Below are positions 1 to 8,741 of a DNA stretch of 64,000 bases, piece by piece. Position numbers and translations under genes: made by a program. Below the pieces are notes generated by a model that was not told the DNA's origin, ran no database searches, and worked only from the letters and a program-made list of their open reading frames with translations. Position 1 is the first letter of the stretch. Every line of letters begins with the position of its first letter. Source of the DNA: Chromatiaceae bacterium (GTDB lineage: Bacteria > Pseudomonadota > Gammaproteobacteria > Chromatiales > Chromatiaceae); contig JALOTB010000038.1 of NCBI GenBank assembly GCA_025458165.1, positions 1 through 64,000 on the forward strand, written 5' to 3'.

Positions 1-99
1 GCGGGCTAAGCCCGCCGGGCTCAACCGCCGGATGCGGAAAACCGCATGTCCGGTGGTGTGGGAGGGCTGACGGGCGCAATCCCGTCAGCCCGACCCGAT
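1..99 (+). mobile_element. 3' end of a group IIC-like intron (domains V and VI)
   Basis: Positions 24-57 fold as a 34-nt domain V: an 8-bp lower helix (ACCGCCGG with CCGGTGGT, one G-U pair), a 2-nt GT bulge, a 6-bp upper helix (ATGCGG with CCGCAT) and a 4-nt loop. The CGC in the lower 5' strand fits the catalytic triad of class C introns. Positions 58-99 fold as domain VI: an 11-bp stem GGGCTGACGGG/CCCGTCAGCCC with a short basal helix and a candidate branch-point A at 93, giving a 3' splice end near 99. A TAA at 7-9 inside the hairpin GCGGGC-TAA-GCCCGC could end an intron-encoded reverse transcriptase, but that gene lies off the window. The intron points toward the 3' end of the oppositely oriented ibpA gene. 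Confidence 0.75.
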
Positions 100-117
100 T
101 CTTGCCGTCGTCAACGA

Positions 118-585
118 TCAGGCGGCGGCCTTCTCCGCGTGCGCCTCGATGTAGCGCCCGCCGTCGGTGCGGATCTCGATCTGGCGCGGCTTCATGGCCT
201 CCGGGATCTCCCGGACCAGGTCGATGTGCAGCAGGCCGTCCTCGAGCCGCGCGTCGACCACCTTCACGTAGTCGGCGAGCTGGAATTGCCGCTCGAAGTT
301 ACGCGTGGCGATCCCGCGATACAGGTACCGCCGATCCTTGTCCTTCTCTTCCTCGCGGCGGGAGCCGGATACGGTCAGGATGCTCTCCTTGGCGTTGATC
401 ACGAGCTCGTCGCGGGCGAAGCCGGCAACGGCCATGGAGATCCGGTAGCGGTCCTCGCCGGTGACCTCGATGTTGTAGGGCGGATAGCCGCCCGCTTCGG
501 ACCGGTAGGCGGACTCTAGCGCAGAGGCCAGTCGATCGAAGCCGATCGCGGAACGGAACAGGGGGGTGAAGTCAAGCGTCGTCAT
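118..585 (-). CDS. ibpA: Small heat shock protein, IbpA/Hsp20 family
   Basis: 155-residue cytosolic chaperone that holds unfolding proteins for refolding by DnaK/ClpB. The start MTTLDFTPLFRSAIGFDRL closely resembles E. coli IbpA, and the alpha-crystallin core follows (YNIEVTGEDRYRISMAVAGF, then a GIATRNFERQFQLADYV segment). The ATG at 585 is chosen because GGAGGA lies 8 nt upstream; an ATG two codons earlier sits too close to that site, and the longer open frame back to 666 has no ribosome site. The ribosome site is buried in a ROSE-type hairpin (589-612). Upstream on the minus strand, CTTGAA (701-696) resembles a sigma32 -35 element, but no matching CCCCAT -10 is visible; a TTGAAT-17-TACTTT arrangement is an alternative. 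Confidence 0.93.
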   Translation of the reverse strand: MTTLDFTPLFRSAIGFDRLASALESAYRSEAGGYPPYNIEVTGEDRYRISMAVAGFARDELVINAKESILTVSGSRREEEKDKDRRYLYRGIATRNFERQFQLADYVKVVDARLEDGLLHIDLVREIPEAMKPRQIEIRTDGGRYIEAHAEKAAA

Positions 586-588
586 GGA

Positions 589-612
589 CATATCCTCCAA
601 ATGAGCAATATG
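589..612 (-). promoter_or_regulatory. ROSE-type RNA thermometer covering the ibpA ribosome binding site
   Basis: In the transcript, CAUAUUGCUC pairs with GGAGGAUAUG around an AUUU loop: C-G, A-U, U-A, A-U, U-A, U-G, a bulged G, then C-G, U-A, C-G. The UUGCU facing the Shine-Dalgarno GGAGGA, with the single bulged G, is the hallmark of ROSE elements of bacterial small heat-shock genes. The start codon lies 3 nt after the stem. Heat melting would free the ribosome site. The fold is read by eye and no energy was computed. Confidence 0.82.
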
Positions 613-767
613 ACAAGGTGCGTTCTTAACGAACCGCATGGCGCAGGCCCCGTCGGGCGCCTGCATTATGTAAAGTAGAACCGAGGCACCGGAAATTCAA
701 GAAGGGGGCGCGAGGGCGACGCGCTCGCCAGCAGTTGCCGCGGATCAGCTCGGCCCCGGATGTGCGT

Positions 768-795
768 TTGCCCAAGCAAACTGGCGGTGTATGAT
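768..795 (+). promoter_or_regulatory. Putative sigma70-type promoter of the hox operon
   Basis: TTGCCC (768-773), a 16-bp spacer and TATGAT (790-795) lie 30 bp upstream of the hoxF ATG at 826. A GAGG ribosome site (8 nt before the ATG) follows. The -10 element is good and the -35 moderate. This is inferred from consensus only. Confidence 0.4.
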
Positions 796-825
796 CCGGC
801 TCTCCACTGGCACGAGGCTATCGCG

Positions 826-2525
826 ATGTCAGACCCCTCGATCGGCCAGGTGACTGAGTTCGTCGCCGAATCGCTCGCCCGGCACGGCCGCAACCCCGAT
901 TACCTGCTCCAGCACCTGATCGCCCTCCAGCACCGGTTCTCTCATGTCCCGGCGACCGCCGTCGACTTACTGGCGACCGAGCTCGGGGTGACACGGACCC
1001 AGATCCGCGCGGCGATCGACTTCTACGCCTTCCTGCACGAGACGCCGCGGGGCGACTTCGACATCCTGTTCAGCGACAACATCACCGACCGCATGCTGGG
1101 CAACCAGCGCCTGATGCGTCTCCTGTGCGAGCGACTGGGGGTCGAGCCGGGGGTGCCGCGCGCCGACGGGCGGGTGACGGTCGGTCCGACCTCCTGCACC
1201 GGGATGTGCGATCAGGGGCCGGCCTTGCTGGTCAACGGCATGGCCGTCACGCGGCTCGACGCCCAGCGGGTCGACCGCATCGCCGATCTGGTCGAGATGG
1301 GCACACCCCTGGAGCATTGGCCGGGCGCCTACTTCGTGGTCGAGGACAACATCCGCCGCAAGGGTCTGCTGCTCAGCAATGCCGCGACCGATGCCGCGGG
1401 GCTCCGCGCGATGCTGGAGAAGGGCGCCGAGGCCGCGCTGGCCGAGGTCGAGCGCTCGGGGCTGCGCGGCCGCGGCGGCGCGGGCTTTACCACGGCGCTC
1501 AAATGGAAGTTCTGCCGCGAGGCGCCTGGGGGCGAGCGCTTCGTCGTGTGCAACGCCGACGAGGGCGAGCCCGGGACCTTCAAGGACCGCGTCCTGCTGA
1601 CCTCGTACGCGGACCTTATGTTCGAGGGCATGACGATCTGCGCCGGGGTGATCGGGGCGCGGCGCGGGTTCCTCTATCTGCGCGGGGAGTATCGCTACTT
1701 GGTCCCCCACCTGGAGGCGGTCCTCGCCCGGCGTCGTGCCCAGGGGCTGCTGGGTGAGTCCATCCTCGGGCACGACGGGTTCGACTTTGACATCGCCATC
1801 CACCTCGGGGCCGGGGCCTATATCTGCGGCGAGGAATCGGCGCTCATCGAGTCACTGGAGGGCAAGCGCGGCGTCACGCGCAAGCGTCCGCCCTTCCCGG
1901 TCACCAGCGGCTATCAGGGCAATCCCACGGTCGTCAACAACGTGGAGACCTTCCTCGCCGCGGCGCGGGTGGTGCAGTGGGGCGGCTACTGGTTCCGCGG
2001 TGAGGGCACCGACAAGTCTGCCGGGAGCAAGATCCTCTCGGTGAGCGGCGACGTCGCCAGGCCCGGGATCTACGAGTACCCCTTCGGCACCCCGGTGCAC
2101 CGGGTGCTGGCCGACTGCGGGGCGACCAATCCGCAGGCGGTGCAGATCTCCGGCGCGGCCGGGGCGACCCTCGCCCCCGCCGAGTTCGACCGCATCATCG
2201 CCTTCGAGGACCTGCCCACCGCGGGCTCCTTCATGGTCTTCGACGCCAGCCGCGACATGCTCGATATGGTACGCAACTTTGCCCACTTCTTCGCCCACGA
2301 GAGCTGCGGATCGGCGCGATCATGAAGTCCGCGAGCTACTGCGGCCTCGGCGCCACGGCGCCCAACCACGTGCTGCAGACCCTGGAGAAATTCCCGGCGA
2401 TCTTCCGGCGACATCTGCGCAGCGCCGAATACACCCCCTCGTTCGACCTCGACGCCGCACTCTCCGAGGCGCGTCAGATCACGGGTCGCAACGACGCCGG
2501 CGCGCACCTGGAGGTGGAGGTATGA
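826..2525 (+). pseudogene. hoxF: HoxF, diaphorase subunit of NAD-reducing [NiFe] hydrogenase, interrupted by an internal deletion
   Basis: HoxF carries FMN, Fe-S and the NAD(H) site of the soluble bidirectional hydrogenase. An N-terminal HoxE-like thioredoxin-fold domain (about residues 1-155, TSCTGMCDQGP near 122) is fused to the NuoF-like part, with the FMN/NADH motif GLRGRGGAGF near 212 and HLGAGAYICGEESAL near 325. After HESCG (about residue 490, near 2310) the family normally has xCxPCR and about 30 further residues before the last cysteine segment. Here the frame runs directly into GSARS-stop at 2325, while the adjacent frame reads RIGAIMKSASYCGLG and continues to 2525. So roughly 90-110 nt, including two of the four [4Fe-4S] cysteines, are missing and the frame is broken. 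The stop at 2525 overlaps the hoxU start by 4 nt. Start chosen at 826 by a GAGG site. True mutation versus assembly error cannot be told from this sequence. Confidence 0.85.
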
Positions 2526-3253
2526 AGGTCAGCCTGAGCAGCCGCGGGAGCTTCCGCTTCGACGGCAAGGAGATCCCCTTCACCCCCGGGCAGACCATCA
2601 TGGACGCGGTGCTCGCCGCCGGCGAGTACATCCCCCACCTCTGCCACAATCCCGAGTTCGCCCCCCACGGGAGCTGCCGGGTGTGCGTGGTCGGGGTCGG
2701 CGGCCGCCAGGTCTCGGCCTGCACCGCGCCGGCGGCCGAGGGAATGGTGGTGGACTCCAGCTCCGAGGAGATCCAAGGCACCCGCCGCGCGATCCTGCAG
2801 ATGCTCTTCGTTGAGGGCAACCACATCTGCCCGGCCTGCGAGAAGAGCGGGGCCTGCCAGCTCCAGGCGGTGGCCTACTACACCGGAATGCTCGCGCCCC
2901 ACTTCACCCACTTCTTCCCTCGGCGTGAGGTCGACGCCTCGCACCCCGACTTCATCATCGATTTCAACCGCTGCATCCTCTGCGAGCTCTGCGTGCGGGC
3001 GAGCCGCGACTGGGACGGCAAGCGGGTATTCGGGATCAGCGGGCGCGGCCTCGCCAGCCATCTGGTGATCGACTCGCCCACGGGCAGGCTCGGCGATTCG
3101 AGCTTCGCCGCGACCGACAAGGCCGCCCACGTCTGCCCGGTCGGGGCGATCCTGCCCAAGCACCGCGGCTACGAGGTGCCGATCGGCGAGCGGCTCTACG
3201 ACCGCGAGCCGATCAGCCTGGTCGGCGACGTCGCCGCCCACGAGGAGGCCTGA
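2522..3253 (+). CDS. hoxU: HoxU, Fe-S electron-transfer subunit of bidirectional hydrogenase
   Basis: 243-residue NuoG-like subunit that passes electrons between HoxF and the hydrogenase dimer. The N-terminal [2Fe-2S] plant-type domain has cysteines in LCHNPEFAPHGSCRVCVVG and a later SACTAP. A His/Cys segment follows (HICPACEKSGACQLQ), then the ferredoxin-type region with CILCELC and AHVCPVGAI. Start at 2522 (ATGAAGGTC) overlaps the end of the hoxF reading frame by 4 nt; an upstream extension in the same frame belongs to hoxF sequence. The gene is intact and 3 nt from hoxY, so translation is probably coupled. Confidence 0.93.
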   Translation: MKVSLSSRGSFRFDGKEIPFTPGQTIMDAVLAAGEYIPHLCHNPEFAPHGSCRVCVVGVGGRQVSACTAPAAEGMVVDSSSEEIQGTRRAILQMLFVEGNHICPACEKSGACQLQAVAYYTGMLAPHFTHFFPRREVDASHPDFIIDFNRCILCELCVRASRDWDGKRVFGISGRGLASHLVIDSPTGRLGDSSFAATDKAAHVCPVGAILPKHRGYEVPIGERLYDREPISLVGDVAAHEEA

Positions 3254-3256
3254 TCC

Positions 3257-3796
3257 ATGGCCGAGAAGATCCGCGTCGCCACCGCGTCGCTCGCCGGCTG
3301 CTTTGGCTGCCACATGTCGTTCCTCGACATCGACGAGCGCATCCTGGATCTGGTCGAGTTGGTCGAGTTCGACCGCACCCCGATCACCGACATCAAGACC
3401 ATCGGCGAGTGCGACCTCGGCCTCATCGAGGGCGGGGTGGCCAACGCCGAGAACGTCGAGGTCCTGCGCGAGTTCCGCCGCCACTGCAAGATCTTGGTGG
3501 CGTTGGGTGCTTGCGCGGTCAACGGCGGCATCCCGGCCATGCGCAACGCCTTCGAGCTCAAGGACTGCCTGGAGGAGTCCTACGTCGGCGGGGTCGGGAT
3601 CTACAATCCGGGCATCCCCAACGACCCGGAGATCCCGCTGCTGCTGAACAAGGTCCACCCCATCCACGAGGTGGTCAAGATCGATTACTTCCTGCCCGGC
3701 TGCCCGCCTTCGGCGGACGCCATCTGGACCTTCTTGACCGAGCTTCTCGCGGGCAAGCCGATCGACTTCCCCTACACCCAGATCCATTACGACTAG
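3257..3796 (+). CDS. hoxY: HoxY, small subunit of bidirectional [NiFe] hydrogenase
   Basis: 179-residue cytoplasmic small subunit carrying the proximal [4Fe-4S] cluster. The ligands are visible in order: CFGC (residues 15-18), GACAVNGGIP (Cys near 85) and LPGCPPSADAIW near the C-terminus. The length is normal for HoxY, which lacks the signal peptide and extra clusters of membrane-bound hydrogenases. It lies between hoxU and hoxH and appears intact. Confidence 0.94.
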   Translation: MAEKIRVATASLAGCFGCHMSFLDIDERILDLVELVEFDRTPITDIKTIGECDLGLIEGGVANAENVEVLREFRRHCKILVALGACAVNGGIPAMRNAFELKDCLEESYVGGVGIYNPGIPNDPEIPLLLNKVHPIHEVVKIDYFLPGCPPSADAIWTFLTELLAGKPIDFPYTQIHYD

Positions 3797-3855
3797 CGTC
3801 CGGCGCGCGGGCTGCGCGAGCGCGGTCCGCCGCCCAAGGGACGGAGGCCATCGCC

Positions 3856-5320
3856 ATGTCAAACCCCCTGGAAACCGCTCGCCACCCCGAGACCCTGAAA
3901 CGCGTGGTGATCGAGCCGCTCACCCGCGTCGAGGGCCACGGCAAGGTCACCCTGCTGGTCGACGAGGACCAGCGCATCCGCCAGGCGCGGCTGCACATCG
4001 TCGAGTTCCGCGGGTTCGAGAAGTTCATCCAGGGCCGGCCCTATTGGGAGCTGCCGGTGCTGGTGCAGCGTCTGTGCGGGATCTGCCCGGTGAGCCATCA
4101 TCTCGCCGCGGCCAAGGCGACGGATCAGCTCATCGGGGTGGACGAGCTGACCCCGACCGCCGACAAGATCCGCCGTCTGATGCATTACGGGCAGACCCTG
4201 CAGTCGCACGCCCTGCACTTCTTCCACCTCTCCTCCCCCGACCTGCTGTTCGGCTTCGATGATGAGGTCGCCCACCGCAACATCGTCGGGGTCATCCAGG
4301 ACCACCCCGAGATCGCCAAGCAGGGCGTGCTGCTGCGCAAGTACGGGCAGGAGGTGATCCGCGTCACCTCCGGCAAGCGCGTGCACGGCACCGGGGCCAT
4401 CCCCGGCGGGGTCAACAAGGCCCTGAGCGAGGAGGAGCGCGACTATCTCAGCAAGGACATCGACCAGATGGTGGAGTGGGGCGAAGGGGCGGTGCAGCTC
4501 ATGAAGCGCATCTTCCTTACGAACCCCGACTACCACTACCGGTTCGGCAGCGTGGACGCCAATACCCTCGGGCTGATCCGACCCGACGGGGCCTTCGAGC
4601 TCTATCACGGCGGGCTGCGCGCCCGCGACCCGGACGGCGAGCCGATCTTCGACCAGATCGACTACCGCGACTACGAGCAGGTCATCCGCGAGCAGGTGAA
4701 GTCCTGGAGCTACATGAAGTTCCCCTTCATCGCCGACATCGGCCCGGAGTTCGGCTGGTACCGACAACTGCGACCGCTTCGACACCCCGCTCGCCGAGCA
4801 GGAGCGTCAGGACTTCGCGGCAGCGGGCGAGGGCCGGCCGCTACAGGCGGCGCTCGCCACGCACTGGGCGCGCCTGATCGAGCTCCTCTACTGCGCCGAG
4901 GCGATCCGCGAGCTGCTGCGCGACCCGGACCTGCTCGGGACTGAGCTGCGCCTGCGCGGCGACATGCGCCCCAAGGGGATCGGCGTGGTCGAGGCCCCCC
5001 GCGGGACCCTGTTCCACCACTACGAGATCGACGAGGACGGGCTGGTGCGCAAGGCCAACCTGATCGTCTCGACCACCAACAACAACCAGGCGATGAACGA
5101 GTCGATCCGCCAGGTGGCCGCGACCTACCTGGACGGTCAGCACCTCACCGAGCCGCTCCTGAACCAGATCGAGGTGGCGATCCGCGCCTACGACCCCTGC
5201 CTCTCCTGCGCCACCCACGCCGTCGGCAAGATGCCGCTGGAGGTGGAGCTGGTGGATGCCGCCGGTCAGGTGGTCGACCGCATCTTTCAGCACGCCTCGG
5301 GCGACATCGAGCAGGGCTAG
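3856..5320 (+). pseudogene. hoxH: HoxH, large [NiFe] subunit of bidirectional hydrogenase, frameshifted
   Basis: HoxH holds the NiFe active site. From 3856 the frame encodes RVEGHGK and LCGICPVSHH (Cys74 and Cys77, first Ni-Fe pair) through GPEFGWYR at about 4761. There the expected conserved stretch of about 8 residues (VGPLARV-type) is missing. The continuation DNCDRFDTPLAEQERQDF reads in another frame from 4763 and goes on to DPCLSCATH (second Ni-Fe pair) and the stop at 5320. One residual base between TAC (4759-4761) and GAC (4763) fits a 23-nt deletion. The uninterrupted first frame instead ends at 4944 in unrelated residues. The C-terminal tail after ATH (about 30 residues) is the extension normally removed by the HoxW protease; no hoxW or hyp genes are in the window. 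Confidence 0.85.
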
Positions 5321-5326
5321 ATCGAG

Positions 5327-5442
5327 GCTGATGATTGGCCATCCTGGCCAACATCAGCCCGGAGCCGGAAAAGCGCGGTTTCCCGTCTCCTTCATTTTCA
5401 GTTGGTTGTGCTCCTGAGTATGGCGGCACATCCCTGTGCCGC
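5327..5442 (+). repeat. Paired-palindrome module, copy A (downstream of hoxH)
   Basis: P1 (5327-5358) is a 32-bp near-perfect palindrome with the core TTGGCCATCCTGGCCAA between GCTGAT and ATCAGC. P2 (5422-5442) is a 21-bp palindrome, GGCGGCACAT-CCCTGTGCCGC. The same pair, in the same order and with 63-64 bp between them, occurs in reverse orientation at 50874-50989. Each P1 starts 6 nt after a stop codon. P1 may serve as a 3' hairpin or terminator. Confidence 0.7.
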
Positions 5443-5540
5443 ACGGGTGGGCGCGCCCGGCCAAGCCCGCATCTGGGCGCAGACCGGGCTCACCGGATGA
5501 GCCCGCCTGGGTGTTGAATCCGGGGTGAGGCCACCCACCC

Positions 5541-8500
5541 ATGCTCCACCTGCATCACAGCAACCGTCTGGAGCGGCTCTGCGACCGCCTGGCCGCGGTC
5601 GTCGCGTCGCCGCTCGTCGACCCGCTGACGCCCGAGCGGGTGGTGGTGCAGAACCCGGGCATGGCCCGCTGGCTAGCCCAGGGGCTCGCCGAGCGCCTGG
5701 GCGTGGCCGCCAACCTGAGCTTTCCGCTCCCGGCGACCTTTTTCTGGTCGGTCCTCGATGCCTGGTTTCCGGACCTCCCCGAGGAGGCGCCGCTCGACCG
5801 CGAGACCTTGCTCTGGCGCGTGATGGCGGCGCTGCCGGGGCTCCTCGCCGACCCGGCCTTCGCCGAGCCCGCCGCCTATCTCGCCGGTGAGCCGGCCGAC
5901 CTCAAGCGCCTGCAGCTCGCCCGGCGTATCGCCGACCTATTCGACCAGTACCTGGTCTACCGCCCGGACCGCATCCTTGCCTGGGAACGTCGGGAGGAGC
6001 ACCACTGGCAGGCGCGGCTCTGGCGGGCCGTCGTGGGCGAGTCCGCCGGACGCCACCGCGCGGCCCTGCTCGAGCGGTTCTCGGCGGTCGCAGCGACCTC
6101 CCCGGTCGGTGCGCTGCCGGAGCGAGTCGCCCTCTTCGGGCTGACCGCACTCCCCCCGGCCTATCTCCAGATGCTCGCTGGGGTCGCGTACCATTGCCAG
6201 GTACATCTCTTTCTGCTCAACCCGTGCCGGGAATACTGGGCCGATCTGGTCGCGGAGCGCACCCGCACAAGACGCCGGGCGTGCGCCTTCCGCGCCAGGG
6301 TCACCGACACCAGTGCCCTGCTCGATGTCGGCAATCCGCTGCTCGCCGCCATGGGCCACGCCGGGCAGGAGTTTCTCGATCTCTTGTTGGAGCTCGGCGG
6401 CGAGGACCAGGACGACTTCCTCACCCCGCCCGGCGATGGCCTGCTCGCGCGGCTTCAGGGCGACATCCTCGCCCTCCGCGACGGGCGGCGGGCCGATGCC
6501 GCCGAGCGCATCGCCCTGGCGCCGGAGGACCGGTCGCTGCGGCTCAACGTCTGCCACAGCCGGCTGCGCGAGGTGCAGGTCCTGCACGACGAGCTCCTCG
6601 GGCTGTTCGACGCGATCCACGACCTGCAGCCGCGGGACGTGTTGGTCATGGCGCCCGACATCGACGAGTATGCGGGGCTGGTCGATGCGGTCTTCGCGGC
6701 CGCCGAGCCCCAGATCCCCTGGTCCGTGGCCGACCGGCGCGCTGCTGCCGGGCGCCCGCTGCTCGCCGCGTTCGATGTGCTGCTCGGGCTCCCGACGAGC
6801 CGGCTCACGGCCTCCGAGGTCCTCGCCCTGTTGGAGGTGCCGGCGGTGCAACGCCGCCATGACCTGGACGCGGCCGGACTCGCCCGACTGCGCGATTGGA
6901 TCCGCGAGAGTGGGGTCCGTTGGGGGCTCGACGGCCCGATGCGCGCGACGCTCGATCTCCCCGACGAGGAGGCCAACACTTGGGTCTTCGGGCTGCGGCG
7001 TCTCTTCCTCGGCTACGCCTTGCCCCCCGATCAGGACCTTTGGCGAGCCTATGTCCCCTATCCCGACCTGGAGGCTGGCGAGGCGGCCTGGCTCGGCGCC
7101 TTACAGGAGCTCGTCAGCCGGCTCGCCGCCTGGCGCACGGACCTCGCCCGGCCGCGCACGGCCGGCGACTGGCAGGCCGCGCTCGGCGCCCTGCAGCGCG
7201 ACTTCTTCGCCCCCGACCGCGAGGACGAGCTCGCGCTGGAGACCCTGCGGGAGGCCCTCGACCGACTCGTCACCGGGGCCGCCAGTGCTGGATTTACCGC
7301 CGAGCTCAGGGTCGAAACGCTCGCTGCGTGGCTGCGGGAGAGGCTCGCGGAGCCCCAAGTGGGGCATCGCTTCCTGATCGGTGGGGTCAGCTTCTGCAAC
7401 CTGGTCCCCATGCGCAGCCTGCCGTTCCGGGTCGTCTGCCTGCTCGGCCTCAACGACCGCGAGCTCCCCCGGGACCAGCGGCCGCTCGCGTTCGACCTGA
7501 TCGCCGCCGAGCCGCGCCGCGGCGACCGCTCGCGCCGGCGCGACGATCGCTACCTCTTCCTGGAGGCCTTGCTCTCTGCGCGCGACCGGCTGGTGCTGAG
7601 CTATGTCGGCCGCGATCAGCGTGACAACAGCCCACGGGTCCCGTCGGTACTGGTGAGCGAGCTTGTCGACTACGTCGCCCAGTCCTACCGCCTGGCGGAC
7701 GGCGGCGATCTCCTCGCCCACCTCAGCGTCGAGCATCCCTTGCAGCCGTTCAGCCGGCGTTACTTCCATCCCGCCGAGCCGCGCCTGCGCAGCTACGCCG
7801 TCCAGTGGCTGGCGGCGGCCCGGGCCGAGGCCGAGCAGACCGACCGGCCCTTCGCCGATCAGCGACTGGAGGACCCGGAGGAGTCCAGCGACGAGGTCGA
7901 GCTCGACGACCTGATCCGCTTTCTCGGGAATCCTGCCAGCCATTTTCTCACTCGGCGTCTCGGGCTTCGTCTCCCGGAGGAGGCCGAGGCGGTCGAGGAT
8001 TGCGAGGTCTTCGACCCCAAGGGCCTCACCCGCTATGGGCTGCGCGACCTGCTGCTCGACGACGCCTTGGTGGGCGCCGACGCAGAGGCGACGGCGGCGC
8101 GCCTGCGCGGGCGCGGCTGGCTGCCCCACGGTGGCCCGGGCGACCTCTGGCTCGCCGAGGAGATCGCGGAGGCACAACGGCAGGCCGAGCGCGTGCGACC
8201 GCGGCTTGCCGCGCCCGGCGAGCCCCGGGAGCTGGACTTGGACCTTGGTGGATGCCGCCTGCGCGGCTGGCTGCCCCCGCCCGGGCTGGAGGGACTGGTC
8301 AGCTTCCGCCCGGGCGAGCTCAAGGCCAAGGATCGCCTGCGTCTCTGGGTGCGCCACCTGGCCGGCTGCGCCCTCGACCCAGAGACGCGGAGCATCCACC
8401 TGGCGCGGGACAAGACGCTGGTCCTTGCGCCCGTGGCCGATCCCCCGGCGCTCCTCGCCGACCTCCTGGCCATCTATCGTCAGGGGCTGTGTGAGCCCGT

Positions 8501-8741
8501 CGCCTTCTTCCCAGAGACCTCGCTTGCCTGGGCCGAGACCGGGGAGCGGGGCAGCCGCCTGCGCTCGGCCTGGGACGGGGACTACAACGGCTTCGCCGAG
8601 TCCCGGGACGCGGCCGTACAGATCGCCTGGCGCGGGCGCGACCCGCTCGCCGTGCCGGCGTTCCCCGACCTGGCGGGGCGCATCTGGGGACCCTGCCTCG
8701 CGGTCTCGACCCCGATTCCCGCCCGCCAGGACTGGCCGTGA
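5541..8741 (+). CDS. recC: RecC, Chi-recognition subunit of exonuclease V
   Basis: 1066 residues against about 1120 in E. coli. RecC contains inactivated helicase folds, scans for Chi and clamps RecB and RecD. The start (LHHSNRLERLCDRLAAVV), VVVQNPGMARWLAQGLAERLGVAANLSFPLPATFFW near residue 35, LFGLTALPPAYLQML near 200 and CLLGLNDRELPRDQRP near 635 are typical of the family. It is the first gene of recC-recB-recD, and its TGA overlaps the recB GTG. No ptrA lies between recC and recB, unlike the enteric arrangement. A GGGGTGAGG stretch about 8 nt before the ATG supports the start. Confidence 0.95.
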   Translation: MLHLHHSNRLERLCDRLAAVVASPLVDPLTPERVVVQNPGMARWLAQGLAERLGVAANLSFPLPATFFWSVLDAWFPDLPEEAPLDRETLLWRVMAALPGLLADPAFAEPAAYLAGEPADLKRLQLARRIADLFDQYLVYRPDRILAWERREEHHWQARLWRAVVGESAGRHRAALLERFSAVAATSPVGALPERVALFGLTALPPAYLQMLAGVAYHCQVHLFLLNPCREYWADLVAERTRTRRRACAFRARVTDTSALLDVGNPLLAAMGHAGQEFLDLLLELGGEDQDDFLTPPGDGLLARLQGDILALRDGRRADAAERIALAPEDRSLRLNVCHSRLREVQVLHDELLGLFDAIHDLQPRDVLVMAPDIDEYAGLVDAVFAAAEPQIPWSVADRRAAAGRPLLAAFDVLLGLPTSRLTASEVLALLEVPAVQRRHDLDAAGLARLRDWIRESGVRWGLDGPMRATLDLPDEEANTWVFGLRRLFLGYALPPDQDLWRAYVPYPDLEAGEAAWLGALQELVSRLAAWRTDLARPRTAGDWQAALGALQRDFFAPDREDELALETLREALDRLVTGAASAGFTAELRVETLAAWLRERLAEPQVGHRFLIGGVSFCNLVPMRSLPFRVVCLLGLNDRELPRDQRPLAFDLIAAEPRRGDRSRRRDDRYLFLEALLSARDRLVLSYVGRDQRDNSPRVPSVLVSELVDYVAQSYRLADGGDLLAHLSVEHPLQPFSRRYFHPAEPRLRSYAVQWLAAARAEAEQTDRPFADQRLEDPEESSDEVELDDLIRFLGNPASHFLTRRLGLRLPEEAEAVEDCEVFDPKGLTRYGLRDLLLDDALVGADAEATAARLRGRGWLPHGGPGDLWLAEEIAEAQRQAERVRPRLAAPGEPRELDLDLGGCRLRGWLPPPGLEGLVSFRPGELKAKDRLRLWVRHLAGCALDPETRSIHLARDKTLVLAPVADPPALLADLLAIYRQGLCEPVAFFPETSLAWAETGERGSRLRSAWDGDYNGFAESRDAAVQIAWRGRDPLAVPAFPDLAGRIWGPCLAVSTPIPARQDWP

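Noticed and set aside
666..760. Sigma32 heat-shock promoter for ibpA
   Set aside because: A CTTGAA element is present but no CCCCAT-type -10 at proper distance, so it was not listed as a feature.
7101..8399. Minus-strand open frame opposite recC
   Set aside because: Antisense shadow, no recognisable protein features.
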